A DNA stretch of 64,000 nucleotides. Origin: Podocnemis expansa (Eukaryota; Chordata; Testudines; Podocnemididae). The notes beneath the pieces were generated by a model. That model searched no databases. It saw only the letters and a list, made by a program, of their open reading frames with translations, and was not told where the DNA came from. Of the stretch, positions 22,886-32,742 are shown in pieces. The DNA is taken from NCBI GenBank assembly GCA_007922195.1, contig ML681996.1:18591218-18655217 (forward strand), written 5' to 3'. How positions within the stretch are numbered: the stretch's first letter is position 1; each line of letters starts with the position of its first letter. The translations under genes and the position numbers were made by a program.

Positions 22886-25062
22886 CTAATACGGCTTGCC
22901 CTTAGTATATGTTATAACCATGGACGTGGTAGAGCCATTGGCAGGGAACAGAATAAAATATTTAAAAGGTAGACACAGAGGTAGAATGAGGAAAAAAATA
23001 GGGATGAGATGTAAAAGTGAAAGAGACAAAATGGAAGAAAAAGGCAGAACAATAAGAGGAAGGAAAAAAAAAAAAGAGGTCCATTTGAAAGGCCACAATG
23101 CTAAATTGAAAAGTTATGCTGTTCCTCTCATGCTAGTAATTTTCCCCAAAGTACTAGTTTGAAATATCCAAACTTATAACTTTGTTATCTGTTCTATGAA
23201 AATCTTTGTGATTTGAGACGCTTGTATGTTATCCATTAACCTAAACAACTCAAAGAATGATTATATTCTAGAGTCAAATGGGAATTTTTCAGGACCTTTT
23301 CTTCCACTGGAAACTGCCAATTTGTTCAAAACTGAAACATTTTGCAGAAACATATGGGTTTTAAGAAAAGTTTCATAAGAAAGGTGTATCAGTCTATACC
23401 AGAATTTCTGGTCAAAGCAAGGGATACCAAACCTAGACCAGCTAATGTCTCATTGGTTATGGAGCCTGAACTGCAGGTTCTAGTCCTGCTTTGAATTACT
23501 CAAAGAAAGATCTTGAAGCTCATTCTCCCAGGCTCTTGCTCTGTGGCCCAATGAATACTGAATTATTTATACAAAGTAACAATTCCAACCTGAAAAGTCT
23601 TCAGAAAAGTAGAGACATGAACAAGGTAATCTACTTTCCAGAAGAGTGTTTCAAACCTAATGCTATGGCCTGGTTGGTTGCTTTTCCTCAACCAGTAAAT
23701 ATTTAAATCACTATTAGGCTATTGGCTGCCCTGAGGCAGTCTGTTTTTCTTTATGAAAAATTCTGAAAGGTCTAATTTTGGTTTTGCTGAATAATAAAAC
23801 CGTATGTTAAACCTCATTTTCCCCCATGAAACGGAATTCTTATTTTTTCTTCAGACCTACTGTTCTTTTTCAAACAAACAAAGATTGAAAAAGTCTAATT
23901 ATCTACAACATTCAGGTAAAACCTGCTCTTAATTTATTGATTAGATACAAAATCCTGGGTTCAAGTCATCAGTATCCATAAACAAATCAGTGAAAACAGA
24001 GGTGCTGTTTCATACAACTCGTTTTTAGAAGATTTCATAAAAGGCTAGCAAAACAACCTGTCTCAACAGAAGCAAAAAGGCGAAATAGATCAGGGTAATT
24101 ATTCATCCAACATTAAATTGCAGCCAGCAATGAAAGGTGAATTGTATGAAAATGCAGAGCAATTTGATTTTAGAACTTAAAAAATGTGGCAGACATGCAT
24201 AAACCATGATTCTTATGGAGTATTTAAAAATTAAAAAGTAAAAATCCTTCTTTTGACAGTGTCTGACCTTTAAGCTTATCAGTTCCTAAAATACATCTTG
24301 CCTATCAACCAAAGCTTTAATCACTTTCTCATTTCAGATATTGAAAGAAAGATTCCATTTAAATCAAGTAAAGGTCATCCTTCTTTGAAATATAGATTAC
24401 TCACCTGTACTTTTTAAATAAGCAGGGATTGGAGAACAAACTCAAAAGAGGCAGCTCTCTCCCAGCACTTTTAAAGCACTGAGTCAGCAGTGGAAAGGAT
24501 TAAAGATAATTATGCATAACTCCCAAGGACAGTAAGGTCCAACCGCAAACCAAAATGCAACTGAGTTTCAAGATGCATGATCCATTATCTGAAGAGAGAA
24601 ATGAAATACTAGTTTCTTACTCTGGATTCTGTTTGAACTATTTCTTAAATAAACAGTTAAGTTAAAGTAGCACCAGAAGCATCAAGAGATAAGAACATTC
24701 GGGTAATTCTTCTGAGACTAGTTTAAATTAAGGTGAATGGTTCCTCTCCTTATTTGATTGAAGGCTAACATCCTGAAGCAAATGATCAGCTTCTCTTAAC
24801 TCTTAAATTCATATTTGGTTTACTAAGACCACTTCATTACTTTCTACAGAACCATCAACCTTAAAAGTACATGTTTTTTTTATACCTAGATGTCCTTAAC
24901 AAAAAGGAAGGGGTAAGGAAAAAAAAATGTATAATTTTATCAGCAAAAGTTCAGCTTTACATGGGAAATCACAATGGAAGTTTAATGAGAGTTTGCCTGA
25001 ATAAGAATGGAATACAAAAACTAAGTTGTGAATGCACAAAAGAGTCATGCATAGCAACACCT
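22886..25062. other. AT-rich spacer, nothing recognised
   Basis: Short A-rich tracts occur (for example 23067-23079). No gene or repeat family could be named. Confidence 0.45.
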
Positions 25063-25097
25063 CCCCCCCCCCCGGGGGGGGGGGGGGGGGGGGGGGG
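25063..25097. repeat. C11 followed directly by G24
   Basis: C runs from 25063 to 25073 and G from 25074 to 25097, so the junction is self-complementary. Such a tract can form a hairpin or G-quadruplex. It is also a classic place for an assembly or sequencing error. Confidence 0.9.
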
Positions 25098-25133
25098 ATG
25101 GGCATGATCTTTCTTAGAAAGGATCACAACAGG

Positions 25134-25432
25134 CAGGGCCGGCTCCACTGTGAGGCAAGAGACAGACATGGCTTCAGGTGACAGTTCTTAGGGACACCTA
25201 GCCCCCTGAAGATCAGGCTGGCTCCTGCCTCTTCAGCTTTTTCCTAGCAGTTCAGGCACTGTTAGTCAACCTGCAGCTTAAATCATATAGGCAGAGTGCA
25301 CTTGAAATCCCAGCAGTCAGACACTGGAGTTTTATGCACTTTGGAAAACTGTTTTCAACCTCCATGAATGAGAAGGTGGGGTGCCAAATCAAAATTTGGC
25401 TTGGGGAGCCACAATCCTTTGAGCTAGCCCTG
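25134..25432. mobile_element. hAT-like MITE, 299 bp, perfect 8-bp duplication
   Basis: The ends CAGGGCCGGCTC and GAGCTAGCCCTG are inverted repeats. ACAACAGG occurs on both sides (25126-25133 and 25433-25440) without mismatch. This defines the element exactly and places it among hAT-type transposons. No coding capacity is seen. Confidence 0.85.
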
Positions 25433-26121
25433 ACAACAGGTTACACAAAACTATTTTGATTTGATGCTGCATTTCCTGGTTGATAGACAACTCAGAATGG
25501 CATCCCCTTATTTCTCTGTTATAAGGGCAGTTATCTGCAATCATGTGAACCAAAAGAATCCTCTTTGTTACACCAGAGGACATTATGGTCACAGGTGGTT
25601 TAACATACATTTTTACTGCTGGGGCTTCTTGAGTTCCCTGTCCCACCTCCATGGAGCTCAAGAAAAAAAAATACATATCATCTCATTATGAACTATTTGC
25701 CTTATCATGGATGGATATGCTTCATGTCTCTGCATGCTGCTGCCTTGATAGCATGGCTGCAACACACATCCAACATTTAATTTTTTGTTTGTGCAAACAG
25801 AAGTGATATATCAGAAGGTAGGGGCCTTAGCTCCCTATACAACACATGAGGAGAATAAGTACCTTATTCTGCAATTTAAAATGGAACATGCTAGATGGAA
25901 GGAAGTCTAAACAAGCAAATGAGAGATGCTGGTAAGGAAATATGTCTTGAGTGTGCTAAGCCCCACCCCTCTGGCAGAGATAGGCACTTAAATCCAGGCA
26001 TGAGGTCCTCACCTTGTCAGCCTCTCAAGCACTCTCCTCTAAGCTGTACTAGCCCTAACTTCATCTTGAAGGTTAACAATAGAGATACCATGATCCTTGA
26101 GTCCATTTAAATCATTCGCCA
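25433..26121. other. Spacer, nothing recognised
   Basis: Open frames at 25389-25676 (-) and 25461-25691 (+) overlap each other and show no domain. Confidence 0.45.
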
Positions 26122-27045
26122 GTGATATCCAGCACCTAGCACTGACTACTCACAGAAATCATAGGTCCCCTGCAGCCAGAAGTGCAGCATACCCTACTTT
26201 ACCAGTTTTACCTTAAAACCACCACTCCTGCAAACCACACAGCACTTCTGAGGAGTTATAATAAAAGTAGGTTTATTTAAGAACGAATGAAGATTGACTT
26301 AGAAAGGCAAGAAACTGATGAAAACAAGTGGTTGTATTAACAAACCAAATCATAAAAAGGAACCTGGGTCTATGCTTATCAGTAGTTACTTTTTCTACAT
26401 AATAAACTAGGTTTTATCCAGAGTTCAGTCAGTTGCAGAGCTGGCTGGGCTAACAACAAATAGGATCAAAAACAGTTTATGAAAGTTCCCTTCATCCATG
26501 CCTTCAAAGTTTTCCTTAGGCAATGGGTACAAAATGCCTTTTCCCTACAAAACTCTGCTACAGAAACACTCTTGTGTCTTTCATGAAGAGTAATGGGCCT
26601 GCTCTAATGTTCCTTATCACTTAGTGACTTAAATCATTTGCAGTTGTCGTTGATGTTTTTCCATTGACTGTTCTATTATTTGACTAAGTTAGACAAAAGA
26701 ATCTTGCCAGCTGACTCAAGAAGGGGGCTATCACACTTCCCTGGGTGACTAATCTACTTCAAGTCCATAAAGCATGCTTTCAGTACAAATACATCATTCC
26801 TTAAATATTACCATTAATGTGCTTTGCAATAGTTTGGCACATTGACAAGTCCCAAGCAATCTGGAACCTTGCATGTTACCATTTATATGTACGTATCCTG
26901 TATATGTTTCCTGTAGTGAGTTTGACAGGTCTGAGATGAGAATTGTTTACTAGAGGACAGGAATCCTTTTCAAAAGGGTCCGTGTGGAAAAACTGGTTAA
27001 CAAGTGGTGCACCTCAGCCTCAAAATCCCTTCAAAGTATTCCCCT
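26122..27045. repeat. Copy 1 of an unclassified ~0.92-kb direct repeat
   Basis: The blocks TGATATCCAGC, GTTTATTTAAG (26271), AACAAGTGGTTGTATTAACA, CAGTTGCAGAGCTGGCTGG (26431) and ATTCCTTAAATATTA (26796) recur in the same order 917 bases downstream. No coding frame is present. The length and the isolated AATAAA-like sites would fit solo LTRs, but I see no convincing TG..CA ends, so the class is open. Confidence 0.6.
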
Positions 27046-28060
27046 ATGATATCTAGCCCCAACACTGTGTTCTTATGTAAATTCCAGATCCTATGCTCCT
27101 AAAAGAGCAACGTATCTCAGTTTATCTTAAATTGCTGCTGCTGTACAATGCACAACACATCTAGCCACAAATAATAAATAAAATATGGTTTATTTAAGAA
27201 AGAACTGAGGTTTAACTATAAACAATGGAGAATAGTGGAAACAAATAGTTTCAATAGAAAACAAAATAAAGAAAGCCTACAAAATAGGTTTATTAATAGC
27301 TACCTTTCCTATCTAATAAAATAGTTTTGCTACCCAAAAGTTCAGTCTGTTGCAGAGCTGGCTGGCTTCCCAGGAAATAAGATCCAATCTTTCAATATAC
27401 ACCTCATTCAACAAGATGTCTCCTCAGTGAATGGATGCAGAGAGTGTCTTTATCCACCTTGCCATGTAATGAACCAGTCTTTTTTTTCTTTATTCACACA
27501 TAGGCAAGCTGCTGTCTTTTGTAATTTTTTTTTTAAACCTCCAAGTTGTTTTAACATTTATCTTTTATGGTTTTCCATTGACTTTTCTAAAGTTGTTGCA
27601 ACAATGTACAATTGAGTAACACATTACTTAATGGACTAGCCAGGGCAAGGAGACAACTCCTTCAATGTTCCCTCTAATTTTTCATAGGCTGTGTATACAA
27701 AAACTGTGTGCACTAATATTAGCGCTAACTTTTTTGTGCATGCTTTATTTTATCATGTGTGCAGGTTTCATAACCTGTGTGCCTGTGCGCGTGCGCACAC
27801 ACACACCCCCACCCACCCCTTAGAGCAAACAGTGAAACTTCTTCTCACCTGAATGAGCCATCATCAAGATACAAGTCTCCCAGATGATTTAGTTTCACTC
27901 TCACTCCACGACCCCAATAAGGACATAGTTTTCAACCTAGGATAATTATTCCTTAAATATTATCCAAATATACATCTCAATGATTATGTAATTACAAGGA
28001 TTGATAAGTTACATGCTTTTAGAATAAATCTTGCATTCTATCCTTCAAGGGCAAATACCA
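27046..28060. repeat. Copy 2 of the unclassified direct repeat, interrupted by a MITE
   Basis: It shares ordered blocks with 26122-27045: TGATATCTAGCCCC, GGTTTATTTAAG (27187), AACAAATAGTTTCAATAGAA, GTTGCAGAGCTGGCTGG (27349), ATTCCTTAAATATTA (27948). The last block is displaced by an extra 235 bases, much of it explained by the MITE at 27663-27835. Confidence 0.6.
27663..27835. mobile_element. CCTCTAA-type hAT-like MITE, copy 1
   Basis: The left end is CAATGTTCCCTCTAA and the right end is TTAGAGCAAACAGTGA. The flanks AACTCCTT (27655-27662) and AACTTCTT (27836-27843) agree at seven of eight bases. A TGTGCGCGTGCGCACACACA microsatellite lies inside. Confidence 0.65.
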
Positions 28061-28599
28061 TGAAAGTGGTAGTGAGCTTGCAGTGAGATTCTCAAGTATG
28101 AGAGAGAAGTTGCTTGTAAAGAAATGAATATTGGTACTGGACCCATTGGCAGCAGTAGGCCTCAGTAGCACAGGTGCCCATTGCATTTTGTAGAGCAGGA
28201 GTTTTGCACTGTAAAGGAGAGGTAACGTTTACTGGAGATGGATTGTTCCAGACTAACTCGATTTACTTCTTTGAGAAAACTTTTTTTTTTTTTAAACAAG
28301 GAAAGTGCAATAAATGTAGTTTTATTGTACAATGCTGGCTTTTGCCCAGGATATGACCAAATGATAAGAACTAATAAACTCAAGATAGAAGTCAGAATAG
28401 TTCACCTGCATGTTAGTTTTCCTTAAAATAAGTACAGTACTAGTTTTATTCAAATATATTTGGTGTTTAGACTGTGAAATGCTTGTGAATTGTTTCATGC
28501 ATTAATCCCATTTGTGATGTCTGTATCTGGTGCTATAAGAAAATATGTAAGTTTTGCTTTAACAACTTTGAATATATTTGCCCTGAACTTGGGAACCCA
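28061..28599. other. Spacer, nothing recognised
   Basis: A T-run lies near 28281. No supported gene. Confidence 0.45.
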
Positions 28600-28905
28600 G
28601 GCATAGGAATCATTTTCCCCCTTGATGACAAATTACACTCCCCTACATTTATTTTGCTCCCATTCTGTAAGCTCCTCATCTTCAAGCTTCTGACAAAACA
28701 GGATTTTCTCAAATGAAAGGTCATGTGATAGATCAATTTGATAGTCTTTAAAAGTGCAACTAAATTCCTTGTTCCAAAGGGGTAACTGCGTCAGTCTACT
28801 CCAGCAAAACAAATAAGGAGGCTGGTGGCACTTTTAAAAGCTATCAAATTGATTTTTTGCATGAATTTTCATGGGAAAAAAATCCCACTTTGTCAGATGC
28901 TTCTG
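28600..28905. mobile_element. Two Penelope-like tails in inverted orientation
   Basis: Positions 28600-28770 carry a sense tail (CATTTATTTTGCTCCCATTC, TCTGACAAAACAGGATTTTC, GATAGTCTTTAAAAGTGCAA). Positions 28772-28905 carry the antisense tail (TTCCAAAGGGGTAACTGCGT, AAATAAGGAGGCTGGTGGCA, AATCCCACTTTGTCAGATGC). The outer parts pair with each other. Confidence 0.65.
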
Positions 28906-29447
28906 CACTCCTGCCTGACCCCAACCTGCCCTGCCACGTTTGGCTTCCGATCCAAGCAATGGGACATGGGACAATGTGACAGTCAGGGTGCAGCAGTGCA
29001 GACCTTGTAGTGCCCCCATTCACAGCAAAGCAGCTCAGGGCCCACAAAACCACTGGGCCTGGGGCAATGACCCCTCTCAAATGCCCCCCACCCAAGATAG
29101 CTTTGATAGTAATGTACTTGTTATATAAATTTGTTTCTTTAACCTACAAATCTCTCCTTTTTTCCTATTTATTAACCCTTTAACTGTTTATTATCGGCAT
29201 TTTCTTTGTTGTAAGAGCTAGAATACGAAATGAGGTGGAGTAGGTGACCGCTCTTTTGGGACTGGAAACAACCTGGATGTGGTATGGGTTTTGATGTAAG
29301 TAACAATTTATCACTAAGTCTAGTTTGTCTGGGTGGCAAGATAGACATGAGGGCAGTCTGTGACTCTACAAGATGACAATAATAGTGTTCAAGATGCATA
29401 CCTATTACTGGCTTGGTGAAATCTAATTTTAGAACACATCATCAGTT
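28906..29447. other. Spacer, nothing recognised
   Basis: Opposed open frames at 28834-29095 (-) and 28940-29128 (+) have no domain. Confidence 0.4.
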
Positions 29448-29689
29448 TGACAAGCAAGGAGTCCTTTTAAAGGCTAACAACTTTATTTTGTCACATGAGC
29501 ATTTGTGGGAGAAGATCCCGTTTCCTCAGATGCTTTGAAGATGGGGAACTCACAAAATGGGAGGAAAATAAATGCATGGAATTGTAAGTCATAGAATCAG
29601 GTCAGACTGCTACATCAAATAAAAAGTTGTTTGCATTTAAACACTGGAGAACAGCATATAGAGGAAGGTGAGGTCAAATCACCTTTTGT

Positions 29690-30380
29690 AGTGAGAAAAA
29701 AATCCATAGTCCTTATTTAAGACTGAGACAATGGTGTCAAATCCACATATGAATTCCAGTGCTGTAGTTTCTCTTTGAAACTTTGATTTGCTATCCGTGG
29801 GTATGTCAACACTGGAGGTTCTGTTAAATTGATTTAACAAGGTCGACATTAAGTCGACTTAGAGAGTCTATGCTGAAAACACCTGTCAACTGCCTGTGTC
29901 CACAGTGGCAGGTGCTAGGTCAACCCTTCCTGATGGCCAGAAACTCTGGGAGGGGGTCTGAAGGCCAATTAAGTCAATTTAAGGACTATTCCCCATCTAC
30001 CCTGGCTTAAGTTGGCTTAATAAGGTCAACTTAAGCATTAAGTCGACTTAAGGAAGTGCTTCAGTTGAATTATCAAAAGCCTGATGTGGCCATGGGGGTC
30101 TGTAAGTCGACTTAACCCTTCTTAAGTAGGCCTAAGACTCCAGTGTAGATGTACCCAATTTGTTTGAGCACAGCCATTAGCAAGTAATAAATGGAGTTTG
30201 AAGTCTTCCCTTATTTTTTTTTAAATGTTGTGATTTCTGGTATCAGACTTGTGCCCATTTGTTCTTTTGCACAGTGTCATGTTTGCCCAATATATAAGGC
30301 AGGGTGTTCGGGAGGGGGGGGGGCATTTCTGGCACATGATGGCATAAATCACATTTGTGGATGAGCAGGTGAATAAGCCC
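29690..30380 (-). pseudogene. Penelope GIY-YIG endonuclease C-terminal fragment, split by a MITE
   Basis: The enzyme nicks target DNA for Penelope insertion. On the - strand 30372-30285 reads VIYAIMCQKCP and then LYIGQT, with a C-rich expansion between them. That is the GIY-YIG core with its CxxC pair. A stop follows. In the adjacent frame RTNGHKSDTRNHNI (about 30265-30225) gives the conserved basic helix. Past the inserted MITE, 29797-29690 reads KFQRETTALEFICGFDT and NKDYGFFSHYKR with a stop, the usual end of Penelope proteins. Stops, a shift and the insertion make it a pseudogene. Confidence 0.75.
29798..30157. mobile_element. GTCTACAC-type MITE inside the Penelope copy
   Basis: The ends TGGGTATGTCAACACTGGAG and CTCCAGTGTAGATGTACCCA are inverted repeats over 20 bases with few mismatches. 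The inside carries AAGTCGACTTA palindromes, as in elements A and B, but without their GC-rich core. At 360 bp it is a simple relative of those larger elements. Confidence 0.75.
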
Positions 30381-30389
30381 TGGATAGAT

Positions 30390-30960
30390 TTAAATAAAGT
30401 AAATAAATGTGTTAGTCTTTAAGAGTGCCACAGGACTCTTTGCTTCTGTTACAGAACAAAACTAACATGGCTACTATCCCTTTTGAATATGTCAGCTTGG
30501 GGACTCTGCCCTATTTTGACAGGCAGTCTTGAGCCACTCTAGACAGCATGACAACTTGGACTTCAACAAAGCTTTTGGTGTGACAGCGCATGGGAGTCAG
30601 TGCAAGCACTCTAAGAAGTTTTAGGAATTGGATAAATAGGAGGTGGCTATGGATTTGATGAGAGGTGAATTATGAGGTGATGTCCGTAGGCCATACAGGA
30701 GGTCTGCCTATGGTTTGAACCTGAAAACTGCTCTGATTTGCTGTTTACTGTATGACCTGATCCTATGTTTTACACCCCCTTGCATTTAGTTTCATTCCTT
30801 TCTGTAAGTTCACCCATCCTCGAAGCATCTGAGGAAGTGGGATCTTCTCCCACGAAAGCTCATGCAAAAAAAAAATCAATCTGTTAGTCTTAAAGTGCCA
30901 CACAACTCCTTGGTTTTTTTTTTACTGGACTAGACTAACACGGCTATCCCTTTGGAAATT
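30390..30960 (+). mobile_element. Penelope-like tails in sense orientation, facing the 29.4-30.4 kb copy
   Basis: A short tail end at 30395-30490 (TGTTAGTCTTTAAGAGTGCC, CTAACATGGCTACTATCCC) is followed by about 200 unassigned bases. A longer tail runs 30700-30957 (CTGCTCTGATTTGCTGTTTA, GAAGTGGGATCTTCTCCCAC, CTAACACGGCTATCCCTTTG). They lie upstream, and in inverse orientation, of the - strand Penelope copy. Inverted terminal copies are a known habit of Penelope elements. Confidence 0.65.
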
Positions 30961-31664
30961 GACTAAATGATCTGGTTGTCCCTTCTGCCTTAAACTCTAT
31001 GCCTTATAGCAGAAGAACCAAAACAGACTTACCTGCTAAAACAGGGCCTTTAGGTGCTTAACTCCTTTCACTCATTGGACCAGAAAGAAAAAGAGAGAAT
31101 ATTTCTGTAGTCCAGTGTTTAGGGCACACACCTGTGAGATGGGACCACATGGAGTCCCCCATGTCAAATCACTTTTCCATTATTTATTCACAGTGGATCA
31201 GCTTCAACAGGAAAGATGGAGGGAGTCCCACATCATAATTTTGCCATGGTCAACATACTCCGCCAAGCAGTTTAAGACAGTTGTTCAAATCCATTTTTAA
31301 ATCTCTGGCAGATATTAGGAATGTGAAGGTGGGGCTCCCAAAATCCCAGGTAAATGTTGCAATATTGGGACAAATGTTACTAGGTGAGTCATAGCAGCTC
31401 CTCCTTCAGCAGGATGCTGGATAAAACACAATCTGAGCATGCTTACCGGATTGCAGCCGGCATATAACATAGGCTGAATGCCTACTTTCTTTGCTTTGTG
31501 AATTGCTGTGGGGCTTAGGTAGGAGACAAGTGCCTGGCTGTTCAGGGTGATTCAGCAGTGCACATGTTCAGTGACAAAAACAAAGATGCACAGAGAACTT
31601 TCATTCTGAAAAATTAGGCACTGACTGAGTTTAGAAGCCTAAAAGGGGTCAGGCAGGAAATTCA
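30961..31664. other. Spacer with possible ancient tRNA-like repeat
   Basis: Around 31112-31300 a block GTTTAGGGCACACACCTGTG and a later TTCAAATCCAT resemble the ancient repeat better seen at 59106, but it is too decayed to call. Nothing else is recognised. Confidence 0.35.
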
Positions 31665-31998
31665 TATATCTACACTTAAGTTATTTCAAGATAAGGAGGC
31701 TTATTTTAAAATAACTTTTTTTCCCCATCCATGCAGGCATTTTGTTATTTTGAAACAAATGTTTCATTCTATTAAAATAATGAAGCACTATTTCAAAATA
31801 ATGAAACCTGATTTATTTTGAAATAGTAATAATTTCAAAATAAGCCATTCTAAGCCACAGAATTGGCTTATTTCAAAACAATGGCCCTATAGTTTCCCCT
31901 GCCTTCCCCTATTTTGAAAGAGTCTTCACTGGACTCCTATTTTGAAATAAACTCAAAATAATGCTATTTCAAAATAACTGACAGTGTAGACACAGCCT
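31665..31998. mobile_element. AT-rich foldback MITE with GTCTACAC-like ends
   Basis: The left side ATCTACACTTAAGTTATTTC and the right side AATAACTGACAGTGTAGACA pair. The interior is full of opposing TTATTTTGAAAT/ATTTCAAAATAA blocks, so the entire segment can fold. Confidence 0.6.
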
Positions 31999-32439
31999 TT
32001 GTTCATTGCAGTATATCCAAAACTTGGATTGAGACACCTAAAATAGTTATTTAGGTCTCTAACTCTTTTTGAGCATTCAGGCTCTAATAACTCCCTCCAT
32101 CAGATCAACTAGGACTAACAAATAAGAAGCTGGCAGAACTGGGGCTGATATTTAAGCTGAGGGTATGCATTTTTATATTATCTGAAATGATGTGCATGCA
32201 TGTTATGTGATTTAAAGAACATTCACAGAGAAAAAGCTTAGCAAAAATAAAATATAAATGGATGTGATAAGTTTGGAATAAAACTTTTAAATATCAGAAA
32301 AAATGGGAATGGCACTAAACCTAACAGTTAAGTGACACATTGCAATTTGATTAGGTTTAAGATACATTCTTCATCATTGCATGAGTCTTTTGGATACAAG
32401 GTTGTTATAAAATGTTTCTTCCTGCAACTGTAATCATAT

Positions 32440-32742
32440 TTATCTATCACATGAGCTTTTGTGCTTGAAAATCCCATTTCAGATGCTTTGAGGATGGGAG
32501 AACCTGCAGAATGGGAGGAAAATAATGCAGGGTAGTGTAAGCCTTGGGATCAGCTCATGCTATAAACAGCAAATCAAAGCAGTTAAGATTCAAAACACTG
32601 GGAAAACAGCACGAAGAAGATGGTGAGGTCAAATCACTAGCTGCAGTGGAAAAAATCCATAGTCACAATGTAATCCTGTCCTTAAGTACCACAGGACTCC
32701 TCACATATTTTGCTGAAGTAGACTAACACGGCTACCTCTTTG
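32440..32742. mobile_element. Chimeric Penelope-like tail (antisense body, sense end)
   Basis: Positions 32440-32675 carry the antisense tail with the C-terminal coding end (on the - strand GACTATGGATTTTTTCCACT). Positions 32683-32742 carry the sense terminus (TTAAGTACCACAGGACTCCT, GACTAACACGGCTACCTCTT). The body and terminus therefore lie in opposite orientation. Confidence 0.65.

Larger units (their letters stand above)
29448..30380 (-). mobile_element. Penelope-like retroelement, 3' part with GIY-YIG endonuclease remnant
   Basis: On the - strand the copy begins inside the endonuclease (about 30380), is interrupted by a MITE at 29798-30157, and resumes with the protein C-terminus (29797-29690). 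It closes with the 3' tail running to about 29448. The RT domain is missing, which fits the frequent 5' truncation of Penelope elements. The tail at 29448-29690 is the same family as the many isolated tails in the window. This copy therefore identifies them. Confidence 0.75.

Noticed and set aside
24896..25169. Gly- or Pro-rich frames around 25070
   Set aside because: They are direct translations of the C11-G24 homopolymer.
26122..28060. Reading the two ~0.92-kb copies as the LTRs of one provirus
   Set aside because: They abut with no interior between them, and no primer-binding site or TG..CA ends were found.
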